This document shows positions 45,105 through 54,685 of a DNA stretch of 64,000 bases, in pieces. Numbering within the stretch: position 1 is the stretch's first letter; every line of letters begins with the position of its first letter. The notes below the pieces were generated by a model. That model was not told the DNA's origin and ran no database searches. It saw only the letters and a list, made by a program, of their open reading frames with translations. The stretch lies in NCBI GenBank assembly GCA_910586005.1, contig CAJUHG010000004.1, positions 1-64,000 of the forward strand, in the 5' to 3' direction. A program made the position numbers and the translations under genes. The stretch is from an uncultured Lachnospiraceae bacterium (lineage in GTDB: Bacteria; Bacillota; Clostridia; Lachnospirales; Lachnospiraceae).

Positions 45105-46631
45105 ATGACAAGTAACAAAATATCCCAGATGGCAGCATTGATGAAAAATTCAGAATTGCTAAATTCTCAGAAAACATCACAAGAGGAAAATAATTTTGCT
45201 TTTGGAGCTTTGTTAAGCCAAACTACTGGTGGAAATCAAGATTTATTTTCTTGGAATGGAAATCTAAATAATACAACAAAAACAAATTCTGTGAATCAAG
45301 ATGCCTATGTAAAAGAATCTGCTCAGTCGGGTGTTCGAGGAAATTCCATTACTCGAACAGATAACACTAATACAGATATTCAAAACAAATTACCTGAAGA
45401 TACAAAAGAAAAATTGGAAGAATTTGGAGAGAAACTGACAAAGGAAATAGCAGAAGAGCTGGGAGTTACAGAAGAAGAGGTCAAAGAAATTATGGAAGAA
45501 TTGGGACTTTCTATATTGGATTTGACTATTCCATCTAAATTAGCTAATTTGGTAATGGAATTAACGGGAAGCGAGGATATTGGAGCATTATTGTTAAGTG
45601 AAGATTTTCAACAGCTTCTAGGAAGTATTAAGGAATTATCTCAAGATCTAATGACACAACTAAATCTTACACCAGAAGAAATGAAACAGTTTGTGGAACA
45701 AATGTCTTCTATAGAAGTAGGAGAAGATACAATGTCAGGAGAGACGCCTGAGATAAAAACAGAAACAGAAACAACACAACCTGTTGTAGAAAACAATGTA
45801 ACTCAAAATATAGAGGAGACAATGCAGAATCCAGAAAATTCACAGAACTTGCCTACCAATTCTACAGCAGAACAAAAAGGGTTACAAGAGGCTGTACAAC
45901 AAGAGAATGAAACAACCATTGAAAATTTTGAGAATTATGAAGAAGAGGAGCAATTGGTAACTGCTGCTAAAGCAGAACAAGAAACTCAAAATGCAGAGAG
46001 TGAAGAAAATGCTCCAAAACAATCTTTTTCAGAAACCTCTCAAGATGCAAAAGGAAATGAAAAGACAAATTCACAGCAAAATCATATTACTTACCAGACT
46101 ACAACTCAAACAGTAAATCAAGGGCAAGCAATTGAAATAACACAGACAGTTGTTCAAACAAAAATTGATGTAGAAGAGATTATGCGTCAAGTTAGCCAGA
46201 TGACAAGAGTTATGGTAAGTCAGTCAGAATCTTCCATAGAGATGCAACTGAATCCAGCAAATCTTGGAAAGGTATATTTACAGATTGTTTCTAGACAAGG
46301 AGCTATTACGGCTCAGATTGCTGCTCAAAACGCTGCTGTAAAAGAAGCTTTAGAAAGTCAGGTTGCTATATTAAAAGAAAATATGAATCAGCAAGGAATA
46401 AAAGTAGAAGCAATTGAAGTAACCATTGCAAGCCATGAATTTGAACGTAACTTAGAACAAAATCAGCAAAATGCTACTAGAGAACAACAAGAAGCAGAGG
46501 CCCAGAAAACTTCTAGAAAAAACATCAATCTTAATCGTTTAGAGGAATTGGAAGGACTTATGTCTGAAGAAGAGAATCTTGTGGCAAAAATAATGTCTGA
46601 ACAAGGAAATAGTGTAGATTTAACTGCATAA
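45105..46631 (+). CDS. fliK: Flagellar hook-length control protein FliK
   Basis: A molecular ruler for the hook and trigger of the export specificity switch. The 508-residue protein is Asn/Gln/Glu-rich and low complexity over most of its length, with a conserved C-terminal Flg_hook domain (about 385-450: MQLNPANLGKVYLQI, KEALESQVAILKENM). AAGGAGG lies 9 nt before ATG 45105. The call rests on the C-terminal domain and position. Confidence 0.93.
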   Translation: MTSNKISQMAALMKNSELLNSQKTSQEENNFAFGALLSQTTGGNQDLFSWNGNLNNTTKTNSVNQDAYVKESAQSGVRGNSITRTDNTNTDIQNKLPEDTKEKLEEFGEKLTKEIAEELGVTEEEVKEIMEELGLSILDLTIPSKLANLVMELTGSEDIGALLLSEDFQQLLGSIKELSQDLMTQLNLTPEEMKQFVEQMSSIEVGEDTMSGETPEIKTETETTQPVVENNVTQNIEETMQNPENSQNLPTNSTAEQKGLQEAVQQENETTIENFENYEEEEQLVTAAKAEQETQNAESEENAPKQSFSETSQDAKGNEKTNSQQNHITYQTTTQTVNQGQAIEITQTVVQTKIDVEEIMRQVSQMTRVMVSQSESSIEMQLNPANLGKVYLQIVSRQGAITAQIAAQNAAVKEALESQVAILKENMNQQGIKVEAIEVTIASHEFERNLEQNQQNATREQQEAEAQKTSRKNINLNRLEELEGLMSEEENLVAKIMSEQGNSVDLTA

Positions 46632-46688
46632 AAACAATACTTTTTTTAGTAAAATAATATTAAAATTCAGATGGAAAGGAGAACTAAT

Positions 46689-47495
46689 ATGGCAGTAGTA
46701 GTACCTGTGGAAGATGGAAAAGTCGTAGATAAAACGTCTAGTTCATCACAAGAGAAAAAAACAAGTAATAGCGCACTAGATAAAGAGGCATTTTTAAAAC
46801 TTTTAGTAGCACAAATGAAATACCAAGATCCTTTAGAACCTACTTCTAATACAGAATATATTTCTCAGTTGGCAACTTTTTCTTCCTTAGAAGAAATGCA
46901 GAATATGCGTGCTACAATGGAGGCTAGTCAAGCTACAAATCTGGTTGGAAAAAATGTAATTATGAAAGTTACTAATGCTTCAGGAGAAGCTAATTTAGTA
47001 GAAGGCAGAGTGGATTATGTTACACAAGAAGGCAGTAAGACATATGTATATATTGATGGAAGTCCCTATTCTATAGATGATTTATATACCATTGTAGATG
47101 ATGAATATTTAGATGCAACTACACTTGCAGAGGGATTTGTAGAAGCAATGGAAGAATTACCAGAGCCAAATATGTTGACTCTAAAAGATAAAGAAGCCTT
47201 ACTTGCAGTAGTAGCTGCTTATGATAGTCTTACCCCATACCAGAAAAAATACATTGCAAAATATTGTAAAGAATCTTTGAATAAATTAAATGAATTGATT
47301 AAAAAGATGAGTGAATTGGGCGGAGATTCTGGAACATCTACAGATAAAACAGAAGGTACAGAAGGTACAGAAGGTTCTAATAATAACAATAATACAGAAG
47401 GTACTGGTAATACAGGTTCTGATAATAACAGTACTAATACGGGTAATAGTGGTGCTAACAATACAACTGGTAATACAGGAAATAGTACAAAATAG
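46689..47495 (+). CDS. flgD: Hook-capping protein FlgD with extended C-terminus
   Basis: A scaffold for hook assembly. The N-terminal FlgD domain (about 1-85) has KEAFLKLLVAQMKYQDPLEP and EYISQLATFSSLEEMQN. The rest is unusual for FlgD: a short conserved region (about 90-135), a helical module (about 150-205: LTLKDKEALLAVVAAYDSL, TPYQKKYI) resembling repeats of Gram-positive surface proteins, then about 55 residues of Ser/Thr/Asn/Gly with tandem TEG and NTG units. ATG 46689 has AAAGGAG upstream. Confidence 0.92.
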   Translation: MAVVVPVEDGKVVDKTSSSSQEKKTSNSALDKEAFLKLLVAQMKYQDPLEPTSNTEYISQLATFSSLEEMQNMRATMEASQATNLVGKNVIMKVTNASGEANLVEGRVDYVTQEGSKTYVYIDGSPYSIDDLYTIVDDEYLDATTLAEGFVEAMEELPEPNMLTLKDKEALLAVVAAYDSLTPYQKKYIAKYCKESLNKLNELIKKMSELGGDSGTSTDKTEGTEGTEGSNNNNNTEGTGNTGSDNNSTNTGNSGANNTTGNTGNSTK

Positions 47496-47593
47496 TGCCA
47501 GTAATATTGGGCGTATAAAAAGCCCACAGGGATGGCAACTCAGATCATAGATAATCAGAGGATAGCAGGGAGGCTTAAGAAGGGAGAGATATC

Positions 47594-47992
47594 ATGAATA
47601 AAATTTCAAATCAATTCTCTTCTATTGAACAGGTTACAGAACAGTATCTGAAAAAAAATAGCCAAAGTATAACTGTTCCAGAAGGAGAATGGTCGTTTGG
47701 CGAAATCTTAAAGCAGAAGCAGTCTGCGAGTGAAAGTTCTGTACTGAAGTTTTCCAAGCATGCTTCCATGCGTTTGCGGAGCAGGAATATAGAACTTTCT
47801 ACAGAGCAGAAGGAACGTCTGGAAACAGGGGCGGAAAAAGCAGAAGCGAAGGGAATGAAAGAATCCCTTGTAATTATTGACTCTTATTCTTTTATTGTAA
47901 ATGTACCCAATAAGACGGTAGTAACAGCAATGAATCATACAGAGTCCGATGAAAATATATACACTAATATTGATGGAGCCGTAATTATATAG
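47594..47992 (+). CDS. Flagellar operon protein, TIGR02530 type
   Basis: A 132-residue protein between flgD and flgE that matches the short TIGR02530 family found at this place in Clostridial and Bacillus flagellar operons. The conserved core is FSKHASMRLRSRNIELSTEQ (about 54-73), followed by VIIDSYSFIVNVPNKTVVTA. The function is unknown. GGGAGAG precedes the ATG. The 98-bp gap before it includes a GGGC...GCCC hairpin. Confidence 0.85.
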   Translation: MNKISNQFSSIEQVTEQYLKKNSQSITVPEGEWSFGEILKQKQSASESSVLKFSKHASMRLRSRNIELSTEQKERLETGAEKAEAKGMKESLVIIDSYSFIVNVPNKTVVTAMNHTESDENIYTNIDGAVII

Positions 47993-48071
47993 CTGGACCC
48001 AAGTGGAGGCAAAAGGTCTTTGAATGATAGAGAAGACCATGCGGCAATTAGAATCAGGAGGTCATTTCGTT

Positions 48072-49679
48072 ATGATGAGAGCATTATATTCTGGTGTATC
48101 AGGATTAAAAACACACCAGACAAAGATGGATGTAATTGGTAATAATATTGCAAACGTAAATACAGTTGCATTTAAATCATCTAGTACTACATTTAGTGAA
48201 ATTATGTACCAAAATATAAGTGGTGCATCAGGAGCAACCGCAACAAAAGGTGGTGTCAATGCAAAACAGATAGGTCTTGGTGTTACGACTGGTTCCACCT
48301 CTGTAAATATTACTTCTCCAGGAGCAACACAAACCACAGGAGATGGATGGGATTTAAAGATTACAGGGGACAGTTTCTTTGTTGTAAATAATGGTTCAGA
48401 AAATTTATTTACCAAAGCAGGAGCTTTTTATATTGATGGAGCTGGTAATCTTGCCACAAAAGCAAATGGATATACAGTTATGGGATGGCAGGTAGACCCT
48501 GAAACGGGTGATATTCGTAAGGATACGGTTTCTACATTAAAAATTATGCAGGAAAAAAATCTAACCTCCCCACCAGAGGCAACTACAGAGGCAACTTGTA
48601 GTGGTATTCTAGACTCCAATAATGTTCAGGTAAATTCTGATAGTGGTCACATTATGAGTTTAGGCTTCTATGATGCATTAGGTTATAGTTATACAGCAAA
48701 ATTTGCTGTAAAAACAGTGGATGCAGATACAAAGACTTATACAGTAGAACTTACAGATGTTTTGGATTCTAATAATCACTCAATTTTGAAAGATTATCTT
48801 GCAGCAGATCCAAATAATACATTAGCTAATATTTTTGGAAAAGAAACCACAGCTACTAGAACCTTTGACCTTCAACCAGGATTTACATACAATGGCACGA
48901 ACTTTTTTGATAAAAACAACGTTCAGTTAACTTATGATGCAACTACTAAAACCTATACAGGTGCTGGAAATGTATCTTATACAGTTGCTGAAATGTTCGG
49001 TCTTTCTGGTAATCAGGTGACAGATTTTGATCCAGATAATATACAACAAAATGGACAGACCGCTACTTATACACATACAGACAATCTTGTTGGTTATGAG
49101 TTAGATTTTTATGAAGGTGGCGCAAATGCTGGAACATTTAGTTATATTGATGCAGCAGGAACAGAAAGTGTAAGCTTTAACATGAGTGTACTTGGTACTC
49201 AATTCCAGAATATCAATCTTGATTTTACACAGGCACAATGTTATGATAATGGAGCGAATTGTACATTAGGAACATTGAAGGGCGCTACAGATAAGACTAC
49301 TGGAACTGGTAAAAAACTAGGAGATTTAACAGGATTAGAAGTACAAGAAGATGGAAGAATTTTTGGAAACTATGATAATGGTAATACTGTATTGTTAGGT
49401 CAGATTGCAGTAGCAGTATTTGCAAATCCTTCCGGTTTAGAGAAATTAGGAGATAACTGTTACAAGCCTACTTTGAACTCTGGAGAATTTGATGGGATTG
49501 GTCAAGAGATTACTGCTGATGGTGGCAAGATGACAAGTGGTGTTCTAGAAATGTCTAATGTAGACCTTTCTACAGAGTTTACCGAGATGATTACTACACA
49601 AAGAGGTTTCCAGGCAAATTCTAGAATTATTACAACTTCTGATACATTGTTAGAAGAGTTAATTAACTTGAAACGATAA
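48072..49679 (+). CDS. flgE: Flagellar hook protein FlgE
   Basis: The hook subunit. The 535-residue protein has the N-terminal signature MRALYSGVSGLKTHQTKMD then IGNNIANVNTVAFKSS, variable Thr/Asn-rich outer domains (about 130-440) and the C-terminal helix SNVDLSTEFTEMITTQRGFQ with DTLLEELINLKR. ATG 48072 has AGGAGG 9 nt upstream; ATG 48075 is adjacent. It is followed by a 364-bp gap rich in hairpins. Confidence 0.96.
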   Translation: MMRALYSGVSGLKTHQTKMDVIGNNIANVNTVAFKSSSTTFSEIMYQNISGASGATATKGGVNAKQIGLGVTTGSTSVNITSPGATQTTGDGWDLKITGDSFFVVNNGSENLFTKAGAFYIDGAGNLATKANGYTVMGWQVDPETGDIRKDTVSTLKIMQEKNLTSPPEATTEATCSGILDSNNVQVNSDSGHIMSLGFYDALGYSYTAKFAVKTVDADTKTYTVELTDVLDSNNHSILKDYLAADPNNTLANIFGKETTATRTFDLQPGFTYNGTNFFDKNNVQLTYDATTKTYTGAGNVSYTVAEMFGLSGNQVTDFDPDNIQQNGQTATYTHTDNLVGYELDFYEGGANAGTFSYIDAAGTESVSFNMSVLGTQFQNINLDFTQAQCYDNGANCTLGTLKGATDKTTGTGKKLGDLTGLEVQEDGRIFGNYDNGNTVLLGQIAVAVFANPSGLEKLGDNCYKPTLNSGEFDGIGQEITADGGKMTSGVLEMSNVDLSTEFTEMITTQRGFQANSRIITTSDTLLEELINLKR

Positions 49680-49894
49680 GTAGTATTGTGAAAGCTAACG
49701 CTTTCAATGTTTAGATGGCCATATGGCCCGTCTTCCAGAAGGCTAGTGCATTGATGGAAGTTTTATAAGTAATATGCCTGTGATTCAGGTTTAGTTATCT
49801 ATAAAAGCCGATTGCTCCGTGCTTTTTGCACTCTCACAATCGCTGTGTGTATTCACAATTCAGCTTATTTGCTGATACACATCAGGTTTTTGAG

Positions 49895-49937
49895 TGGACA
49901 GACACTTGTGCCTGCAAGAAGTCGCCGTGTCTGTCCA
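49895..49937 (+). repeat. Intergenic hairpin after flgE
   Basis: TGGACAGACAC and GTGTCTGTCCA form a perfect 11-bp stem around a 21-nt loop. Upstream in the same gap are GAAAGC-TAAC-GCTTTC (about 49690-49705) and TCAGC-TTATT-TGCTGA. No gene is supported in 49680-50043. Confidence 0.55.
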
Positions 49938-49975
49938 TTGAAAATGTTTTTATAGTAGTTAAAAGAAAAAATAAT

Positions 49976-50014
49976 ATATCTTAGGGAACTATATTTTCTA
50001 GTTCCCTAAGATAT
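49976..50014 (+). promoter_or_regulatory. Perfect 16-bp palindrome before flbD
   Basis: ATATCTTAGGGAACTA and its exact complement flank the 7-nt loop TATTTTC. The element ends 30 nt before flbD and has no T run after it, so it may be a regulatory RNA hairpin or operator rather than a terminator. Confidence 0.5.
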
Positions 50015-50043
50015 GGTATAGTATTAAGTGTGAGGTGAGCTCC

Positions 50044-50238
50044 ATGATAGAAGTTACAAAGTTGAATGGCTCAACAGTGCTGGTTAATGCAGAATTAATT
50101 GAAAGTGTTGAGGAGACACCAGATACTGTCCTTTCTTTTGTAACAGGGAAGAAATTAATTGTAAAAGAAAGTAGACAAGAAGTGAAAAATTTAGTAATAT
50201 TATACAAGAGAGAAATTATGACAACTAGTCTTCCCTAG
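50044..50238 (+). CDS. flbD: FlbD/SwrD-family flagellar protein
   Basis: A 64-residue protein: MIEVTKLNGSTVLVNAELI, then VEETPDTVLSFVTGKKLIVK. SwrD in Bacillus raises stator power; the family lies after flgE in many Firmicutes. ATG 50044 has GAGGTGAG upstream. An in-frame GTG at 50035 overlaps that site. Confidence 0.88.
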   Translation: MIEVTKLNGSTVLVNAELIESVEETPDTVLSFVTGKKLIVKESRQEVKNLVILYKREIMTTSLP

Positions 50239-50298
50239 TTGGAAGAAAAATGATTTAAGAATTACATATTTCATGGATGAAAAGGGCAGGTGGCTAAA

Positions 50299-51087
50299 GT
50301 GGATATAGCGTCTTTATTGGGAATTATACTTGGACTTGTGTTGTTTGTATTTGGAGTTATCAATGGTGGAGGTGACCTTCTCAGAGATTTCTGGGATGTT
50401 TCTTCTGTAATCATTACCATTGGAGGTTCTTTAGCAGGTGTGTTAGCATCTCATAAACTTCCAGATTTTATTAATGGTCTAAAATCTATTACTCTGACAT
50501 TTAAAGACACAAAAAATGATGTATCAGAAGTAATTAGACATATTATTGATTTGTCTAATATAGCAAGAAAAGAAGGACTTCTAGCACTAGAAGAGGCAGC
50601 TAATGGAATTGAAGATGAATTTCTAAAGAAAGGTGTCATGCTTGTAGTGGATGGTACAGACCCAGAACTTGTAAGAGGAATTATGGAGGCAGATCTAATA
50701 AGTGTAGAAGAGCGACACAAAGTAAATATTGGATTTTGGAAAAAATGGGAAGGATTAGGCCCTGCCTGGGGTATGATTGGTACATTGGTTGGTTTGATTA
50801 ACATGTTAGCAAAATTAGATGACCCATCAACCGTGGGACCTTCCATGTCGGTTGCATTGGTTACAACATTATATGGTTCATTGATTGCTAACTGGCTTTG
50901 TAATCCTACAGCGGCAAAGTTGCAGGTGAACAATGATGAAGAACTTAGAATTAAAGAAATTACAGTAGAAGGACTTTTGTCAATTCAAGCGGGAGAAAAT
51001 CCCCGTGTAATTGAAGAAAAATTGAAATCCTTCCTGTCCCCGAAAGTGCGTGAGAGCATGATGGAACAGGGTGGAGGTGAAGAATAG
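50299..51087 (+). CDS. motA: Flagellar stator protein MotA
   Basis: The proton- or sodium-channel stator subunit. About 262 residues with four transmembrane helices (about 1-20, 30-50, 145-170 and 180-200), and the conserved GPAWGMIGTLVGLINML and PSMSVALVTTLYGSLIANW segments. The GTG at 50299, with AGGTGG 5 nt upstream, gives the family N-terminus (DIASLLGIILG). A GTG at 50290 is the alternative. In Bacillus motAB is outside this operon; here it is inserted between flbD and fliL. Confidence 0.95.
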   Translation: MDIASLLGIILGLVLFVFGVINGGGDLLRDFWDVSSVIITIGGSLAGVLASHKLPDFINGLKSITLTFKDTKNDVSEVIRHIIDLSNIARKEGLLALEEAANGIEDEFLKKGVMLVVDGTDPELVRGIMEADLISVEERHKVNIGFWKKWEGLGPAWGMIGTLVGLINMLAKLDDPSTVGPSMSVALVTTLYGSLIANWLCNPTAAKLQVNNDEELRIKEITVEGLLSIQAGENPRVIEEKLKSFLSPKVRESMMEQGGGEE

Positions 51088-51911
51088 TGGCAAAAAAGAG
51101 GAAAAAGGATGATGGTGATGGTGGAGCAGCATCTTGGATGAATACTTTTGCAGATTTGATGAATCTTTTGCTTTGTTTTTTCGTGTTACTGTTTTCCATG
51201 TCTTCCGTGGACGCTGATAAATTTGAAGCATTGGTTCAGTCTTTGGAACATAGTTTTAGCATCCTACCTCAGGGCGGATCATCTATAGGAGATGGTCAAA
51301 TGGTAGCGGCTGGTGTCAACCAGTTGCAGTTATTAGATCAGTATTATAAAGAAGGAGCTAATTCCACAACTGATATAGAAGGAGAAAATAACGAGGAAGA
51401 AGATGCAGAGAAAGCATTAAAGGAAGAATATACAGAGGCCGGTCTAAAAGAATCAGAAGAGATGGCAGAGCAAATAGAAATAATGCTAGAGGAACAGAAA
51501 ATTGGTGATCAAGTGGAGCTAGATGCGAATGCTCAATTTGTACGTCTAACATTAAATGGTGCATTGTTATTTGATTCTGGACAATCAAAGATACGGGAAG
51601 ATGCACTTCCTTTAGTGGATAAGCTGTCATTGATTTTAGAGAGTTATGACAGTAATCTGATTGACATAGAGGGGCATACAGATAATGTGCCCATAAATAA
51701 TGAAAAATACGAAAATAATGATGTGTTATCTGCGTACCGTGCTTTTGCAGTGAAAAATTATGTTTTGGAAAAAACATCTTTACAGGCAGGTAAGATCAAT
51801 GCAACTGGATGTGGGGAATATAGTCCTGTTGCAGATAATTCTACACCGGAAGGACGGGCACGAAACCGAAGGGTAGAAATTAAGATATATAATTCGTATA
51901 ATTCAAATTAG
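51087..51911 (+). CDS. motB: Flagellar stator protein MotB
   Basis: The peptidoglycan-anchored stator subunit. The 274-residue protein has a basic, glycine-rich N-terminus, one transmembrane helix with the ion-carrying Asp (TFADLMNLLLCFFVLLFSM, Asp23), an acidic linker (about 95-125) and an OmpA-type domain (DIEGHTDNVPINNEKY, ATGCGEYSPV, RARNRRVEI). The GTG start overlaps the motA stop by one base. Ion specificity cannot be read with confidence. Confidence 0.95.
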   Translation: MAKKRKKDDGDGGAASWMNTFADLMNLLLCFFVLLFSMSSVDADKFEALVQSLEHSFSILPQGGSSIGDGQMVAAGVNQLQLLDQYYKEGANSTTDIEGENNEEEDAEKALKEEYTEAGLKESEEMAEQIEIMLEEQKIGDQVELDANAQFVRLTLNGALLFDSGQSKIREDALPLVDKLSLILESYDSNLIDIEGHTDNVPINNEKYENNDVLSAYRAFAVKNYVLEKTSLQAGKINATGCGEYSPVADNSTPEGRARNRRVEIKIYNSYNSN

Positions 51912-51925
51912 AAAGGAAAAATGGC

Positions 51926-52447
51926 ATGAAAAAGAATTTAATGAGTGTTCTAATTATGGCACTGGTAATGGCAAATTTAGTTTTAACAGCGATCCTTATG
52001 ATTTCTGTTGTGCCCCAAACAAAGAAAGCAAATGAGTTAGTTACAAAAGTATGTTCTGCCATTGATTTGGAATTAGAAGGAGGGAAGGATAATTCCTCAT
52101 TGTATATTCCTATGAGTCAGGTAGAACCCGTAAGTCTTTCAGAAGGAGCAAGTCTTACTATTAATTTAAAAGATAGTAAAGATGGAGAGAAGCATCATGC
52201 AGTAATTTCTGTAACACTTGCTTTGGATACAAAGAGTGAGGGTTATAAAACTTATGGGGTAGAAGGTATTACTGCTAAACAAGATATTATTAAATCTGAA
52301 ATTATTAAGATTGTGTCTAGCCATACTTTAGAAGATATGAAAGAAGATCGTGGTAAAGTAGAAGATGAGGTGTTGACAAGACTTCGCAGAATGTTTGAAT
52401 CTGATTTTATAGTAAGTGTAGTATTCCCAACTTATAATTATGAATAA
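51926..52447 (+). CDS. fliL: Flagellar basal-body-associated protein FliL
   Basis: A 173-residue protein with one N-terminal transmembrane helix (about 3-26) and an extracytoplasmic SPFH-like domain that supports the stator (conserved KSEIIKIVSSHTLEDM near 118-133). AAAGGAAAAA lies before ATG 51926. It lies directly after motB and before fliM, the expected neighbourhood. Confidence 0.88.
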   Translation: MKKNLMSVLIMALVMANLVLTAILMISVVPQTKKANELVTKVCSAIDLELEGGKDNSSLYIPMSQVEPVSLSEGASLTINLKDSKDGEKHHAVISVTLALDTKSEGYKTYGVEGITAKQDIIKSEIIKIVSSHTLEDMKEDRGKVEDEVLTRLRRMFESDFIVSVVFPTYNYE

Positions 52448-52484
52448 AAACTAATTACATATAGATGTCAGGTGGTGAGAAAGA

Positions 52485-53465
52485 ATGGGCGAGGTCTTAT
52501 CGCAAAATGAAATAGATAGTCTGCTAAGTGCTTTAAGTAATGGTGAGCTAGATGCAGATGAGATTAAGGGCTCTGGAGAGAAACAGGTAAAAGATTATGA
52601 TTTTGCAAGACCTGCAAAGTTTTCCAAAGAACATCTCAGAACAATGGAGATTATATTTGAACATTATGGAAGACTGCTTTCTACAAATCTTCCAGCATAT
52701 CTGAGAAAAACAATCCAGATTGAGGTAATGAATTCAGAAGCAGTTACATATTCAGAGTTTTCAAATTCTATGTCTAATCCGGTGCTTCTTGGTATTGTTA
52801 ATTTTGCACCGTTGCAGGGTAGTATTATTATAGATTTGGCGTCGAATCTGGGATATGCTATGGTAGATCGAATGTTAGGTGGTATAGGAGTTCCATTGGA
52901 ACGTACACGTGATTTCTCAGAGATTGAGTTATTAATTATTGAACGTATTATGAATGTTTGTATCAATCTTCTTAGAGAACCCTGGGAAAGTGTTTTAGAA
53001 ATACATCCAAGATTGGAACGTATTGAGACAAATTCACAGTTTGCACAATTTATTTCTCCTAGTGAGATGATTGCGATTATTACAATCAATATGAAAATAG
53101 GAGATGTAGAAGGTTTGATGAATATTTGTCTTCCTTATATGACATTAGAAGATATCATGGATAAATTGAATACCAAGTATTGGTTTTCTACCATGCAGGC
53201 GCGTGGTGAGCAGGAGTATACAGAAATAATTGAATCATTAATTTCTAAAGCACCTATGCCTGTGAAAGCAGTGCTAGGTAAAAGTGTTATTTCTGTTAGT
53301 GACTTTATCAATCTTCAGGTTGGAGACATTATTCGTTTGGATAGAAAAGTAGAAGATGAATTAGATGTATATGTTGGAGATATCAAGAAATTTACTGCTT
53401 TGCCTGGTGCATCTGGGGATCAGTATGCAGTAAGAGTTACATCAATAATCAGAGAGGAGCAGTGA
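52485..53465 (+). CDS. fliM: Flagellar motor switch protein FliM
   Basis: A C-ring protein that binds phosphorylated CheY. The 326-residue protein has the N-terminal CheY-binding peptide GEVLSQNEIDSLLSAL (2-17), the middle CheC-like domain (LRTMEIIFEHYGRLLSTNL, MVDRMLGGIG) and a C-terminal SpoA domain (about 245-320: INLQVGDIIRLDRKVEDEL). GGTGGTGAG precedes the ATG. Confidence 0.96.
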   Translation: MGEVLSQNEIDSLLSALSNGELDADEIKGSGEKQVKDYDFARPAKFSKEHLRTMEIIFEHYGRLLSTNLPAYLRKTIQIEVMNSEAVTYSEFSNSMSNPVLLGIVNFAPLQGSIIIDLASNLGYAMVDRMLGGIGVPLERTRDFSEIELLIIERIMNVCINLLREPWESVLEIHPRLERIETNSQFAQFISPSEMIAIITINMKIGDVEGLMNICLPYMTLEDIMDKLNTKYWFSTMQARGEQEYTEIIESLISKAPMPVKAVLGKSVISVSDFINLQVGDIIRLDRKVEDELDVYVGDIKKFTALPGASGDQYAVRVTSIIREEQ

Positions 53466-53469
53466 AGTT

Positions 53470-54648
53470 ATGGATGGTATGGATGGAGTTTTGTCACAAG
53501 AAGAAATTAGTGCTCTGTTGAGTGGCGATTCTGGTTTGGATATAGGAGATGGGGCAGAAGAAATTGAAGAACTGACACCAGAAGAGATTGATGCAATAGG
53601 TGAAATTTCCAATATCAGTATGGGAACAGCAGCTACCACATTATTTTCTCTGGTAAATAGAAAAGTAGATATATCGACCCCAGTAGTTGCTTTTGCTACT
53701 TGGGATGATATTGTAGAGGCATATGAAAGACCTTGTGTGTTTATTCGTATTGCATATACAGTAGGATTAGATGGAAGTAATCTTTTAGTATTAAGAGAAC
53801 ATGATGTTAAGATTATTACAGATTTAATGATGGGTGGAGATGGTACTAATTTAGAGGGAGAACTTGGAGAACTTCATTTAAGTGCGATTAGTGAAGCGAT
53901 GAATCAGATGATGGGAAGTGCAGCAACTTCTTTGTCTTCTATGTTAAATAAAATGATTGATATTAGTCCACCATCAGCTGATTTAATAGATTTGAAAGAC
54001 ACACTAAATGGAGCAGATATTGATGAGTTTCTTGGGGGTCAATTTGTTAAAATTTCCTTTAGGATGGAAATTGGAGATTTGGTAAATAGTGAAATTATGC
54101 AACTGTATCCAATTTCATTTGCTAAGGATATGTGTTCTGGAGTTGCACAAAATATGGAAGCAGATACTTCCTCCACGAGTGCAGCAGCGCAACCAGAGCC
54201 AGCGCCACAACCAGCACCACAGCCAGTACCGCAGCCAATGCCGCAACAACAGCCAATGATGGGAATGCCAATGATGGGCCAACCAATGATGGGCCAACCA
54301 ATGATGGGAATGCCCATGGGCGATATGTCACAAATGTATGCACAACAGCCAGTAAATGTTCAGCCTGCACAATTTCAAGCATTTTCAGGAGATTTCAATC
54401 CGATTACACAACAGGAAAATATCGGATTGATCATGGATGTTCCATTAGATGTTACAGTAGAATTGGGTAGAACTACCAAATCAATTCATGATATTCTGGA
54501 ATTTGCTCCAGGAACAATTATAGAATTAAATAAAATTGCTGGAGAACCAATAGATGTGTTAGTTAATGGTAAATATGTTGCCAAGGGCGAGGTTGTAGTA
54601 CTAGAAGAAAGTTTTGGTGTGCGTATTACCGAGATTATAAATAACTAA
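53470..54648 (+). CDS. fliY: Flagellar motor switch phosphatase FliY
   Basis: A fusion of a CheC-type CheY-P phosphatase and a FliN domain (392 residues). A FliM-like N-terminal peptide (GVLSQEEISALLSG) is followed by two phosphatase motifs, EISNISMGTAATTLFSLV and SEAMNQMMGSAATSL, with the expected Glu, Asn and downstream Pro. A Pro/Gln/Met linker (about 238-300) contains repeated PMMGQ units. The SpoA/FliN domain closes the protein (VPLDVTVELGRTTKSIHDIL). It is typical of Firmicutes and starts 4 bp after fliM. Confidence 0.95.
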   Translation: MDGMDGVLSQEEISALLSGDSGLDIGDGAEEIEELTPEEIDAIGEISNISMGTAATTLFSLVNRKVDISTPVVAFATWDDIVEAYERPCVFIRIAYTVGLDGSNLLVLREHDVKIITDLMMGGDGTNLEGELGELHLSAISEAMNQMMGSAATSLSSMLNKMIDISPPSADLIDLKDTLNGADIDEFLGGQFVKISFRMEIGDLVNSEIMQLYPISFAKDMCSGVAQNMEADTSSTSAAAQPEPAPQPAPQPVPQPMPQQQPMMGMPMMGQPMMGQPMMGMPMGDMSQMYAQQPVNVQPAQFQAFSGDFNPITQQENIGLIMDVPLDVTVELGRTTKSIHDILEFAPGTIIELNKIAGEPIDVLVNGKYVAKGEVVVLEESFGVRITEIINN

Positions 54649-54685
54649 ATAAATTTAATAAAAGTGATATCAAGGAGAAAAAGAT

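Noticed and set aside
47340..47490. Regularly repeated units that resemble a CRISPR array
   Set aside because: They are short 9-18-bp coding repeats of the FlgD tail, with no spacer structure and no cas genes.
54039..54470. Several overlapping ORFs with repetitive Gly/Cys/His or Thr content on both strands
   Set aside because: They are frame shadows of the FliY linker repeat.
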